Shown piece by piece: positions 34,596 to 45,499 of a stretch of DNA of 64,000 bases; the stretch's first letter is position 1, and each line of letters starts with the position of its first letter. This DNA is from Cynocephalus volans. Taxonomy: Eukaryota; Chordata; Mammalia; Dermoptera; Cynocephalidae. The stretch is from positions 87,800,501 through 87,864,500 of the forward strand of contig NC_084467.1 of assembly GCF_027409185.1 (NCBI RefSeq), given 5' to 3'. The translations under genes and the position numbers were made by a program. The notes under the pieces are model-generated. The model was not told where the DNA came from, searched no databases, and saw only the letters and a list, made by a program, of their open reading frames with translations.

Positions 34596-35225
34596 ATTAC
34601 TAATAAAATTTTTATTTTTATTTTTATTTTTAATTTTGATAAAAAATTTACCATCTTAACCATTTTTAAGTGTTACTGTTCAGCAGTGTTAAGTATATTC
34701 ACACTGTTGTGCAGCAGATCTCTAGAAGTTTTTCACCTTGCGAAAAGGAAACTCTATATCCATTGAACATCATCTCCCCATCTCCCCGACCCCCAGCCCC
34801 TGGCAGCCACCGTTCTAATTTCTGTTTCTATGAGTTTGACTGCTTTCAGTACCTCAGCAATGGAATCATACGGTATTTTCCTTCTTGGGACTGGCTTATT
34901 TCACTTAGCATCATGTCCTCAGGGTTCGCTCATGTTGCAGCATGTAAGAGAATTTCCCTACCGTTAAGTCTGAATAATATTCCCTGTACCTATATACCAC
35001 ATTTGCTTTACCCATTCTTCTGTACGTCAACATTTGAGTTGCTTCTGTCTTTTGGCTATTATGAATAATGCTGGAATGAACATGGTGTGCAAGTATCTTT
35101 AGAGATTCCTATTTCAATTCCCTTGGATATATACATAGAAGTGGAATTGCTAGATCACATGGTAATACTACTTTAATTTTTTTTTTTTTTTTACATCTAT
35201 GTAACTTTCTACGTTTGCTTTTGAA

Positions 35226-35347
35226 ATTTTTTTTTTTTGCGGGGGGGACTGCTGGCCAGTATACGGGGATCCTCCAAACCCTTGACCTTGGTGTTATATA
35301 TAACACTGAACTCTAACCAACTTAATTAACGAACCAACCCCTCCCCC
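35226..35347 (-). mobile_element. tRNA-derived SINE (antisense)
   Basis: After a poly(T), GACTGCTGGCCAGTATACGG, GGATCCTCCAAACCCTTGAC and ACTCTAACCAACTTAATTAA are the reverse complement of the monomeric SINE: the CCAGC module, B box and A box in that order. It is inserted in the old L1. Confidence 0.75.
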
Positions 35348-35444
35348 CCATTTTTAATTTTTTGAGGAACCTCCATACTATTTTCCATAATAGCTACACC
35401 ATTTTACATTTCCACCAACAATGCAAAAAGTTTCCAATTTCTTC

Positions 35445-36927
35445 CCCCCCCCCCCCCGTTTGGCAGATTTTATTTGTTTGTACTTATTTATTTATTTATT
35501 TATTTATTACATTCTAAGATGTTGCAGAGCAGTTGGGGCAGAGGGGGAGAGAGGAAAGGGGAGAGAGGAAGTGGGACAGGGATAAGATGGGAGGACGAGG
35601 AAGGGGGAAGGAGTCACAGTTGAGGCCTGTGGCACCCCCCTCATTCCAGCAGAAGAGCCAAGGGGCTTCCAGCTGCTCAGTCTTGGCTGGGCTATCAGCC
35701 CCCCACCCTCCCAGCTTAGGAGCCCATCAGCAGCCTGGTGGTCGTGGCTGGGCTGGATGCAGACATCAGAAGGCATGGTTGAGGCCCTCAGCCCCCCATC
35801 TCCTCAGCTCAGGAGCCTGGGGCACTTCTGGTGGTGGCCTGGTGGTCATGGCTGGACTGGGTGTGGACATCGAAGAGCATAGCTGAGGCCCTTGGCCCTC
35901 TCCCCACCCTAGCTTGGAAGCCTGGGGGGCTTCCAGTCCTTCTAGATTTTATAGGTGTTCTTTGGTGGTGTTAGACCTTTACTGGTAAGTATCAAAATTT
36001 TGTCTCTGATCTGTGGGTTTTTTGTTTTTTCTTTCAGTCCTGTGTTGTATTATTAGCTACCCCCACCACTTAAACTCTGCACTGGAACTAATTTGTTGTC
36101 ATTTGGTTATTTCTAAAATGGAGGCACTTCCTGTAGGAACCAGCACTTGAGCCCTGTGGTTGAGCTAAATTGCTGTTTTGCTGCTGATTCTCTGGGGAAG
36201 ATTTTTTGTTCAGCTCAGGTTTTAACTGATGACCTTGTAAGCACTTCCAGGTCTGGTGAGGTCTGGTACACCTGGGTTGTGTGGAAACTCTGGTCTGGGC
36301 CTGAGTTTTTTCAGCAACCTGCACCCACTGCAGTTCTATATTCCTGTCCAGTTTCCACTGAGTTGTCCTGAGCTGATTGGAGGGCAGATCAGCTGTCCAT
36401 GCTGTGCCCTAGTGTTCCCCCAGTGAGCCTGTCTCCCCCACCACCTGCACTGTAAACATATCCCACAGGACGGGCCATGTACTAGTCCCTTGTAATGACT
36501 CACCAGCCTCTGAGTGGCTCCGTTTTTCAGTCTTCTGTGGGTGCTCATTCCTATGTGTGTCCATGGGAACACAGTTAGTGGTCCAGATGGCCTGGGGGCC
36601 ACCAAGACCCTCTTCTCCCCTGCAGCTTCCAAACAACTTCATAGGAAGGGCACAGCTGTGGCTTTTGCCAGATCTTGCTCCATGTGCTCACCAGGGCCAG
36701 CCTTGAAGTGGCTGGGGTTCAAAACGGTCTAAGTGGTTCTTTCTTTCTCTCATCACAGTTTCTCCCACCATCATGAACTCCGTAGGTCTCTCCTCCTCTT
36801 CCCCTGGACTCTAGTGGCCCCAGCTTGGCAGTTGTTGCTTTTTAATAGTTGGAAATTGGTTGATTGTGGGAGAAAATGATGCTGGGTACCGTCTATTCTA
36901 CCATCTTGAGCACAAGTCAATATCAGG
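35445..36927 (-). mobile_element. Composite ~1.48-kb retroelement: L1-5'UTR-like, tandem repeats, A-rich end
   Basis: It is flanked by the 13-bp repeat TTCCAATTTCTTC (35432-35444 and 36928-36940), and the host L1 resumes exactly after it. Read on the - strand, it begins near CTCAAGATGGTAGAATAGACGG, an L1-5'UTR-like start with a YY1-type CAAGATGG motif. About 1 kb of GC-rich sequence follows, then degenerate tandem units (best unit 35778-35881, 104 bp). It ends in (AAAT)n and 14 Gs. No long open frame fits ORF1 or ORF2. It may be an internally deleted L1 or a composite non-autonomous element. Confidence 0.6.
35619..35945. repeat. Degenerate GC-rich tandem repeat (VNTR-like)
   Basis: Successive units start GTTGAGGCC (35619), GTTGAGGCCC (35778) and GCTGAGGCCC (35882). 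They share CAGCTTAGGAGCC / CAGCTCAGGAGCC and CCTGGTGGTCGTGGCTGG / CCTGGTGGTCATGGCTGG. It lies inside the composite element. Confidence 0.75.
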
Positions 36928-38305
36928 TTCCAATTTCTTCACAACCTCATCAACATGTGTTATTTTCCAGTTTTTGGATAGTGGCCATCCTAATGGGCAT
37001 GGGGTGATATCTCACTGTGCTTTTGATTTTCATTTCTCTAATTATTAGTGATGTTGAATGCCTTTTTATAGCTTGTTGGCCATATGTATATCTTTTTTGA
37101 AGAAATGCTTATTGAATTCCTTTGCCCATGTTTTAATTAGGTTATTTGGGTTTTTTGTTGTTGTTGAGTTTAGGAGTTCTTATATATTCTGGATATTAAC
37201 ACCTTATTGGATACATGATTTGCAAATATTTTTTCCCTTTCTGTAAATTGCATTTTCAACTGTTTCTTCTGATGTACAGAAGTTTCTGGGTGTGATGTAG
37301 TTCAAAATTTGTACATTTTTGCTTTTGTTGCCTATGCCTTTTATTGTCATATCCAAGAAATCATTACCAAATACAAAGGAATGAAGCTTTTCCTCTATGT
37401 TTCTTCTAAAAGAAAAGCTTTAAGTCTTAAGTTTAGGTTTTTAATCCATTTTGAGTGAATTTTTTGTATATGACGCAAGGTAAGAGTCCAACTTTATTCT
37501 TTTGCTTGTGGATCTCCAGTTTTCCCAGCACCATTTGTTGAAGAAACTGCTCTTTCCCCATTTAGTGGTCTTGGCACCCTTGTCAAAGATCATCTGACCA
37601 TATACAAGAAGGTTTATTTCAGTGTTATCTATTCTGTCTGCTAGTCTGACTTTATGCCATTACCACACTATTTTGATTATTGTAGCTTTGTAATATATAT
37701 GTAATTTAAAAACCAGGAACTGTGAGGCCTCTAATTTGATTCTTTTTCAATATTATTTTGGCTTATTTGCTGTCCCTTGAGATTCCATGCAGATTTCTAC
37801 AAATATAATTTTCTAATTGATATAGGACTATTCCATTTTTTCTATTTTTTTTCTTAGATCACTTTTGGTAGTTTGTGTGTTTCAAGGACTCTTTCTATTT
37901 AGGTTGTTGAATTTATTGATATGAAGTCATACATGATGGTTTCTAATTTTCTTTTTAATATCTGCAGTATCTATAGCATTGTCCCTCTTTATTGCTACTA
38001 TTTGTATTTGGGCCTTCTTTTGATTATCTAACTAAAGGTTTGCCAATATTATTATTATTTTTTTTTTACTTTATTTTTTATTTATTTGTTTGTTTATTTT
38101 TTTATTTTGTCGATATACATTGTGGCTGATTATTGCTCCCCATCACCAAAACCTCCCTCCCTTCTCCCTCCCCCTCTCCCCCCAACAATGTCCTTTCTGT
38201 TTGCTTGTCGTATCAACTTCAAATAATTGTGGTTGTTATATCTTCTTGCCCCCCCCAGTTTTTTTTTTTGTGTGTGTGTGTGTGTGTGAATTTATATATT
38301 AATTT

Positions 38306-40896
38306 TTAGCTCCCACCAATCAGTGAGAACATGTGGTATTTCTCTTTCTGTGCCTGACTTGTTTCACTTAATATAATTCTCTCAAGGTCCATCCATGTTG
38401 TTGCAAATGGCAGTATTTCATTCGTTTTTATAGCTGAGTAGTATTCCATTGTGTAGATGTACCACATTTTCCATATCCACTCATCTGATGATGGGCATTT
38501 GGGCTGGTTCCAACTCTTGGCTATTGTAAAGAGTGCTGCGATAAACATTGGGGAACAGGTATACCTTCGACTTGATGATTTCCAATCCTCTGGGTATATT
38601 CCCAACAGTGGGATAGCTGGGTCGTATGGGAGATCTATCTGAAATTGTTTGAGGAACCTCCATACCATTTTCCATAGAGGCTGCACCATTTTGCAGTCCC
38701 ACCAACAATGTATGAGAGTTCCTTTTTCTCTGCAACCTCGCCAGCATTTATTGTTCAGAGTCTTTTGGATTTTAGCCATCCTAACTGGGGTTAGGTGGTA
38801 TCTCAATGTGGTTTTGATTTGTATTTCCCGGATGCTGAGTGATGTTGAGTATTTTTTATATGTCTGTTGGCCATTTGGATATCTTCCTTAGAGAAATCCC
38901 TACTTAGCTCTTTTGCCCATTTTTTAATTGGGTTGCTTGTTTTCTTCTTGTAAAGTTGTTTGAGTTCCTTATATATTCTGGATATTAATCCTTTGTCAGA
39001 TATATATTTTGCAAATATTTTCTCCCACTCTGTTGGCTGTCTTTTAACTCTTTTGTTTCTTTTGCTGTGCAGAAGCTTTTTAGTTTGATATAATCCCATT
39101 TGTTTATTTTTCCTTTGGTTGCTCGTGCTTTTGGGGTCGTATTCATGAAGTCTGTGCCCAGTCCTATTTCCTGAAGTGTTTCTCCTATGTTTTCTTTAAG
39201 AAGTTTTATTGTTTCAGGGTGTATATTTAAATCCTTAATCCATTTGGAGTTGATTTTAGTATACGGTGAGAGGTATGGATCTAGTTTCATTCTCCTGCAT
39301 ATGGATATCCAGTTATCCCAGCACCATTTGCTGAAGAGGCAGTCCCTTCCCCAGTGAATAGGCTTGGTGCCTTTGTCAAAGATCAGATGGCAGTAAGTGT
39401 GTGGGTTGATTTCTAGATTCTCTATTCTATTCCATTGGTCAGTGTGTCTGTTTTTATGCCAGTACCATACTGTTTTGGTTATTATAGCTTTGTAGTATAG
39501 CTTAAAGTCAGGTAGTGTTATGCCTCCAGCTTTATTTTTTTTTGCTCAGCATTACTTTGGCGATGCGTGGTCTTTTATTGTTCCATATAAATGTCTGAAT
39601 AGTTTTTTCCATTTCTGAGAAAAATGTCTTTGGAATTTTGATGGGGATTGCATTGAATTTGTAGATCACTTTGGGTAGTATGGACATTTTCACTATGTTG
39701 ATTCTTCCAATCCAAGAGCATGGAATATCTTTCCATCTTCTTGTATCCTCTCTAATTTCTCTCAGCAGTGGTTTGTAGTTCTCATTATAGAGATTTTTCA
39801 CCTCCTTGGTTAACTCAATTCCTAAGTATTTTATTTTTTTGGTGGCTATTGTAAATGGGCAGGCTTTCTTGATTCCTCGTTCTGCATGTTCACTATTGGA
39901 GAAAAGAAATGCTACTGATTTTTGTGTGTTGATTTTGTATCCTGCTACTGTGCTGAAATCATTTATCAATTCCAACAGTTTTTTTGTAGAGGTTTTAGGC
40001 TGTTCGATATATAGGATCATGTCATCTGCAAACAGGGACAGTTTGACTTCATCTTTTCCAATCTGGATGCCCTTTATTTCCTTCTCTTCTCTGATTGCTC
40101 TGGCTAGTACTTCCAACACTATGTTGAATAGGAGTGGTGAGAGTGGGCATCCTTGTCTAGTTCCTGTTCTTAAAGGAAAAGCTTTCAGCTTTTCCCCATT
40201 CAGGATGATATTGGCAGTGGGTTTGTCATATATGGCTTTAATTATGTTGAGATACTTTCCCTCTATACCTAACTTATAGAGGGTCTTTGTCATGAATGAG
40301 TGCTGAACTTTATCAAATGCTTTTTCAGCATCTATAGATATGATCATATGGTCCTTGTGCTTGAGTTTATTAATATGGTGTATCACATTTATTGATTTGC
40401 GTATGTTGAACCAACCTTGCATCCCAGGGATGAATCCCACTTGATCGTGATGAATAATTTTTCGTATGTGTTGCTGTATTCTGTTTGCTAGTATTTTAGT
40501 GAGGATTTTTGCATCTATATTCATCAAGGATATCGGCCTGTAGTTTTCTTTTTTGGTTATATCTTTACCTGGTTTTGGTATCAGGATGATGTTTGCTTCA
40601 TAGAATGAGTTTGGGAGATTTGCGTCCGTTTCAATCTTTTGGAATAGTTTGTAAAGAATCGGTGTCAATTCCTCTTTGAATGTTTGGTAAAATTCTGCTG
40701 TGAATCCATCTGGTCCTGGGCTTTTCTTTGTTGGGAACCTTCTGATAACAGCTTCAATCTCCTTTATTGTTATTGGTCTGTTCAAATTTTCTACGTCTTC
40801 ACGGTTCAGTTTTGGGAGCTTGTGTGTGTCCAGAAATTTATCCATTTCCTCCAGATTTTCAAATTTGTTGGTGTATAGTTGTTTATATAGTCTCAA
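38306..40896 (-). pseudogene. L1 ORF2, reverse transcriptase and C-terminal part (frameshifted)
   Basis: The largest piece (39,532-40,896) holds the reverse-transcriptase domain with [30 protein letters not shown] and the catalytic FADDMILY motif. It ends at a poly(A) run on the coding strand (T run at about 39,534). Further in-order pieces at 38,985-39,290, 38,803-39,099 and 38,306-38,806 give the C-terminal region, including a Cys-rich part ([18 protein letters not shown]) and the [10 protein letters not shown] end. Frames shift between pieces, so no full protein can be made. Confidence 0.95.
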
Positions 40897-42129
40897 ATGA
40901 TTCCTTGTATTTCAGATGAATCAGTTGTAATATCGCCTTTTTCATTTCTAATTTTTGTTATTTGAGTCTTCTCTCTTCTTTTTTTTTGTTAGCCATGCTA
41001 ATGGTTTGTCAATTTTATTTATCTTTTCAAAAAACCAACTCTTTGATTCGTTGATCTTTTGAATTGTTTTTTGGTTTTCAATTTCATTCAGTTCTGCTCT
41101 GATCTTAATGATTTCTTTCCGTCTGCTAACTTTAGGTTTGGATTGTTCTTGTTTTTCTAGTTCTTTAAGGTGAAGTGTTAGGTTGTTCACTTGCCATCTT
41201 TCTATTCTTCTGAAGTGAGCGTGTAATGCAATAAATTTTCCCCTCAATACTGCTTTTGCAGTATCCCACAGGTTTTGGTATGATGTATCATTGTTTTCAT
41301 TAGTTTCAAGAAATTTTTTGATTTCCTGCTTGATTTCTTCTTGGACCCATATGTCATTAAGTAGAATGCTGTTTAATTTCCATGTGTTTGTACAGTTTCC
41401 AGAGTTTCGTTTGTTATTAATTTCTAGTTTTAATCCATTGTGGTCTGAGAAGATACATGGGATAATTCCAATTTTTTTGCATTTATTGAGACTTGATTTG
41501 TGACCTAATATGTGATCTATCCTGGAGAATGATCCATGTGCTGATGAAAAGAATGAATATTCTGAGGTTGTTGGGTGGAATGTTCTGTAGATATCTGCCA
41601 ATTCCAATTGGTCTAGAGTCTTGTTGAGATCTTGTGTTTCTCTACTGATTCTTTGCCTAGATGATCTGTCTAATATTGACAGTGGGGTGTTCAGGTCCCC
41701 TGCTATTATGGTATTAGTGTCTATTTCCTTCTTTAGGTCTAATAGAGTTTGTTTTATAAATCTGGCTACTCCAACATTGGGTGCATACATATTTATGATT
41801 GTTATGTCTTCTTGATGGATCAGTCCTTTTATCATTAAGTAGTGTCCCTCATTGTCTCTTTTTATGGTTTTTAGTTTAAAGTCTATTTTGTCAGATATAA
41901 GAATAGCTACTCCAGCTCGTTTTTCTTTTCTGTTTGCATGGTAAATCTTTTTCCATCCTTTCACTCTTAGTCTGTGTGAATCTTTATGGGTGAGGTGGGT
42001 CTCTTGTAGGCAGCATATAGTTGGGTCCTGCTTTTTGATCCAGTCAGCCAGTCTGTGTCTTTTGATTGGGGAATTTAAGCCTTTTACATTAAGAGTTGTT
42101 ATTGAAAGGTGTTGATTTATTCCTAGCAT
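40897..42129 (-). pseudogene. L1 ORF2, endonuclease part (first open segment)
   Basis: It begins [20 protein letters not shown] and carries the apurinic endonuclease domain (LQETHL, MYAPN, AGDLNTP, RIDHIL, SDHNG motifs), about 393 residues. The frame runs off at a homopolymer (9 Ts at about 40,979-40,987). In the next 90 bp an in-frame TGA replaces an expected Arg codon and a one-base loss precedes the reverse-transcriptase segment. Confidence 0.95.
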
Positions 42130-42316
42130 TTTATTGGTTGTTTGGTTGTCTTAGGTGTCTTTTGTTCCTTGCTTTCTGATTTACTGTTTGTTTTCTGTGT
42201 TTGTTGGTTCCTTAGGTTGTAGATAGTGTTTTTGTTAGCTTGTTTTCTCTTCATGAATGCCATTTTTATTATACTAGCGGGTTTAGATTTTTCTTGGGTT
42301 TTTATGGCAGTGGTAG

Positions 42317-43474
42317 TTATTTTTCAGGAACCAAACCCAGTACTCCCTTGAGGATTTCTTGTAAGGGTGGTCGTGTGGTAGTGAACTCCCGCAGTTTTTG
42401 TTTGTCTGAGAAATATACTATTTGCCCCTCATTTCGGAAGGATAGCCTTGCAGGGTAGAGTATTCTTGGCTGGCAATCTTTGTCTTTTAGTATTTTGAAA
42501 ATATCATCCCATTCCTTTCTAGCTTTTAGGGTTTGTGATGAAAAGTCTGATGTTAACCTGATTGGGGCTCCCTTATAGGTGATTTGACGCTTCTCTCTTG
42601 CAGCTTTTAAGATTCTCTCTTTCTCTCTGAGTTTTGCCAATTTGACTATGACATGTCTTGGAGAAGGTCTTTTTGGGTTGAATACATTTGGAGATCGTTG
42701 AGTTTCCTGGATCTGAAGATCTGTGATTTTTCCTATACCTGGGAAGTTTTCTGCCACTATTTTGTTGAATATGTTTTCAATGGAATCTCCATTTTCCTCC
42801 CCTTCTGGAATACCCATGACTCGGATATTTGATCGCTTATGGTTGTCTGATATCTCTCTCAGATTTTCTTCAATGTCCTTGATTCTTTTTTCTTTCTTCT
42901 TGTCTGCTTGTGTTATTTCAAACAGCCCATCTTCAAGTTCAGAGGTTCTCTCTTCAACTTCGACAAGCCTGCTGGTTAAACTCTCCGTTGTGTTTTTTAT
43001 TTCGTTGAATAACTTCTTCAGTTCAGCAAGTTCTGCTACATTTTTTTTCAGGACATTGATTTCCTTGTACATTTCCTCTTTCAGATCCTGTATACTTTTC
43101 CTCATTTCATCATGATGTCTAGCTGAGTTTTCTTTTTTTTTTTTTTTTTTTTTTTTTTCATGACCGGCACTCAGCCAGTGAGTGCACCGGTCAGTCCTAT
43201 ATAGGATCCGAACCCGCGGCGGGAGCGTCGCCACGCTCCCAGCGCAGCACTCTACCAAGTGCGCCACGGGCTCGGCCCTAGCTGAGTTTTCTTGTATCTC
43301 ATTCAGTTTCCTTAGAATTATCACTCGAAATTCCTTATCAGTCATTTCAAGGGCTTCTTGTTCTATAGGATCTAGAGTTTGAGATTTATTAACTTTTGGT
43401 GGTGTACTTTCTTGATTTTTTGTATTTCTGGTGTCTTTTTTTTGGTGTTTATTCATTGTGGCAGGGGGTTTCAC
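42317..43474 (-). CDS. L1 ORF1 with in-frame SINE insertion (385 codons)
   Basis: The open frame encodes the L1 RNA-binding protein: a coiled coil (MRKSIQDLKEEMYKEINVLK region), an RRM-like part (RVMGIPEGEENGDSIENIF) and a C-terminal basic domain (ARLSFRNEGQIVYF). A 53-codon extra segment derives from a SINE plus its 16-bp TSD: ENSAR occurs before and after it, with KKKKKKKK from the SINE tail. Without it the protein would be 332 residues, near the usual L1 ORF1 length. The start codon could also be the internal Met before NKHQ. Confidence 0.93.
   Translation of the reverse strand: MKPPATMNKHQKKDTRNTKNQESTPPKVNKSQTLDPIEQEALEMTDKEFRVIILRKLNEIQENSARAEPVAHLVECCAGSVATLPPRVRILYRTDRCTHWLSAGHEKKKKKKKKENSARHHDEMRKSIQDLKEEMYKEINVLKKNVAELAELKKLFNEIKNTTESLTSRLVEVEERTSELEDGLFEITQADKKKEKRIKDIEENLREISDNHKRSNIRVMGIPEGEENGDSIENIFNKIVAENFPGIGKITDLQIQETQRSPNVFNPKRPSPRHVIVKLAKLREKERILKAAREKRQITYKGAPIRLTSDFSSQTLKARKEWDDIFKILKDKDCQPRILYPARLSFRNEGQIVYFSDKQKLREFTTTRPPLQEILKGVLGLVPEK
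43135..43277 (-). mobile_element. tRNA-derived SINE inside L1 ORF1
   Basis: The reverse complement reads GGGCCGAGCCCGTGGCGCAC, then a B box (GGGTTCGGATCC), TATATAGGACTGACCGGTGC and a poly(A). The 16-bp repeat CTAGCTGAGTTTTCTT lies at 43119-43134 and 43278-43293. SINE plus one repeat is 159 nt, a multiple of three. It is in the same orientation as ORF1. This GC-rich variant has a different middle from the copy at 60,673. Confidence 0.95.
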
Positions 43475-43573
43475 AGTCCACCGGTTTGAGACTAATGACT
43501 AACTAGGATGTTGCTGTGGTTGCCAATTTCGTATGGCTCCCTCCGTGACTGCTCAGTTGGCCTCTAGTGCCTT

Positions 43574-43866
43574 GGGTGTGTGGTTGCCTCGGGTCTTGGG
43601 CTTCTCCGGGGATCCACCTTTCTGGTCTGCTTGTACTCTGCTGGGCTGGTGGATCACGTACCACAGGGTGTGTGATCTCTGTTGAGCTTTCACTTCCTGT
43701 GCAGGACTTCTCCCTGTTCTGTGTGCTCTGGCCCAGGCTGTTAGATCGTGCAGTGGCGACCCCACCGGGTGTGTGGTTTCTGTCGAGTCTCCGCCTCCCT
43801 GGCCGCACGTCTCCCCACTCTGTGCGCACTGTGCTGGGCTGGGGCGTGTCTTCTGCACCCCTCGTC
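43574..43866 (-). repeat. L1 5'-UTR tandem monomers (about 100 bp)
   Basis: On the + strand, GGGTGTGTGGTTGCC (43574), GGGTGTGTGATCTCTGTTGAG (43666) and GGGTGTGTGGTTTCTGTCGAG (43767) start three units spaced 92 and 101 bp. Each also contains CTGGGCTGG-like and CTCTGTGNGCNC-like parts. They sit in the 5' UTR near ORF1. Confidence 0.7.
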
Positions 43867-45019
43867 TATCAGCTGGGCCTTCAAGACCCTGCTCGGCACC
43901 GCCTCGCCCAGGAAGTCTACCAGGTTTCTGCTAGGCACAGACGACCGGTCTCTCTGGGTGCCTTTGTAGCACTATGTAGATCTTTCTCGGGTCTTGTTCA
44001 CCTTTGTATCCCCCCAGTATAAACCGAGTCTAGCGCCCACCTGCAGCCTGGTCTCCGGCAGGTTCAAGAGGGCCTGGGAACTCTCCTACCACACTATTCC
44101 CAACCAGAAATTCGTTAGGCTTTTTTCCAAACTGGTGGCCGCAGAGATGGTATCTGCCTCCCAGTAACAGGGAGTTTACCTGGGGCCGGAGTCCAGGGTG
44201 TGGTGGAGTGACAGTCGGCCCACCCATACTTCCTTGCCCTCCCGACACTGGCCGGGGATGCCCACCACCACCAGCCCCGCCAGAGAACCGCGGAGGGAGT
44301 GGGAGCGGAGGCCGGTCCGCAGGCTCCGGAAAGCCCCGTGCCAGGCCAAGCAAGTGGGAGGGCTCAGTGATGGCCGAGCTGGGCGGGGCTGCCCGCACCT
44401 GGGAAAATGGAGGCAGCACCGGGGCGGTGAGTGGCCTGGTGTTGCAGGCGGGAGCCGTGTGGGCATCCACCTCCCGAACAGAGCTGTGCCAGGGGTCATT
44501 CACAGTGCTGTGCCAGGTCGGGCGCTCACTCTGTCTCTGGTTTGTTGTCTTCCCAGTTCTCAGCCGCTGCCGCCTCGGGCTGTTCAGTCGCGGCGCGGCT
44601 CGGGCGCTCCCAGGAATCTTCTTTAATGCCGGCCTGAAACCTCGAATCCTGAATAGGGCAGCTGGCCGCCTTCAGCGCGGCCCCGGCCTCCGGGGTCCTG
44701 TCTGCATCCACAGCAGCCCTGGCGCCGTGTTCCCTGTTTCGAGACTTGCTTTTGCAGCTAAGAAACAGTTCTTTTCCTGCTCCACACTTCAAAGCTGTTG
44801 CCTGTAAATGAGGCAGCCTTTCCTGCCGGGGGTAAAGTGGCGGTCACCCCCCACGACCGGCCAGCAGCAGCGGTCCTCCCTTAAGAGATGGCAAGAGGAG
44901 GGTCCACAAGTTTCCCGGCTGCCTGAGGCCCAGTGCCCACCTTTTCCACCTCAGCTACTCCGCGCCAGCCGCCGCAGCCGCCGCCATCTTGAAACCTTCT
45001 CGGTTTGCCAATATTATTA

Positions 45020-45275
45020 ATTTCTTTTAAAAATCAGCTTTTCTTTCAGTGATTTTTCTCTATTATTTGTCCATTTTACATTTGTTGATTTCTGCATTTA
45101 TCTTTATAATTTCTTTCTACTTAACTTGAGTTTAATTCACTGTTTCTTTCTTTCTTTCTTTTTCTTTCTTTCTTTCTTTCCTTCTTAAGGTAAAAAACTA
45201 GATTATGAATTTTAGATCTTTTTTTCTACTAATGTAAACATTTAAGGCATTATATTTTCCTCTAAGTAAGCATGT
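45020..45275 (-). mobile_element. Old L1 ORF2 (antisense), part 2
   Basis: The host L1 resumes after the right TSD: TTTCTTTTAAAAATCAGCTT, GTGATTTTTCTCTATTATTT, and ATTTAAGGCATTATATTTTC at the end. It contains a (TTTC)n tract at about 45,141-45,186. Confidence 0.8.
45141..45186. repeat. (TTTC)n microsatellite
   Basis: Tandem CTTT units with one interruption, in old L1 sequence. Confidence 0.9.
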
Positions 45276-45295
45276 TCAAGAGAAATTTCAGTGAT

Positions 45296-45470
45296 GATGA
45301 AAATGTTCATCTTGTGCTGTCCAGTACAGTAGCCATTAGCCATGTTTGGCTATTAACTACTTGAATTTGACTAAGAAACTGAATTCTTAATTTAGCTTTA
45401 AATGTAAATAGCTACATATGACTAGTGGCTAGGCTATTTCACAGCACAACTCTAAACACTGCTTTAACTT
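45296..45470. mobile_element. hAT-type non-autonomous DNA transposon
   Basis: The left end CTGTCCAGTACAGTAGCCAT and right end TAGTGGCTAGGCTATTTCAC are imperfect inverted repeats around a central T/A-rich part. This matches a common mammalian hAT miniature. The subfamily is not certain. Confidence 0.6.
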
Positions 45471-45499
45471 CATGACACACATTTGAAATATATGCCAAC

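Larger units (their letters stand above)
34605..38054 (-). mobile_element. Old L1 (3' UTR and ORF2, antisense), part 1
   Basis: A T-rich run at about 34,607-34,640 (its poly(A) on the - strand) is followed by antisense L1M-type 3' UTR (AGCCCCTGGCAGCCACCGTT, TGGAATCATACGGTATTTTC) and ORF2 3' sequence (GTTGGATTT-like and TCCACCAACAATGC). Insertions interrupt it: a SINE (35,226-35,347) and a composite element (35,445-36,927). The full-length young L1 (38,055-45,001) then splits it; it resumes at 45,020. Confidence 0.85.
38055..45001 (-). mobile_element. Full-length lineage-specific L1 (about 6.9 kb)
   Basis: It is flanked by the 18-bp TSD GGTTTGCCAATATTATTA (38037-38054 and 45002-45019). On the - strand it has a 5' UTR (45,001 to about 43,500) beginning near AAGATGGCGGCGGCTGCGG (YY1-type motif), ORF1 (43,474-42,317), a spacer, ORF2 (42,129 to about 38,306, broken), a 3' UTR with a G-rich polypurine tract, and an A-rich tail. 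It inserted into an older L1. The long open frames and clean TSD show recent mobility; ORF2 indels and a stop make this copy inactive. Confidence 0.95.

Noticed and set aside
35619..35945. CRISPR-like array
   Set aside because: The repeats are degenerate, contiguous and about 104 bp without unique spacers; this is a mammalian tandem repeat.
39806..40279. 157-codon + strand open frame
   Set aside because: It is the antisense shadow of L1 ORF2.
44030..44807. Several long GC-rich open frames (up to 199 codons) on both strands
   Set aside because: They lie within the 5' UTR of the full-length L1, overlap each other, and are low-stop only because of GC content.
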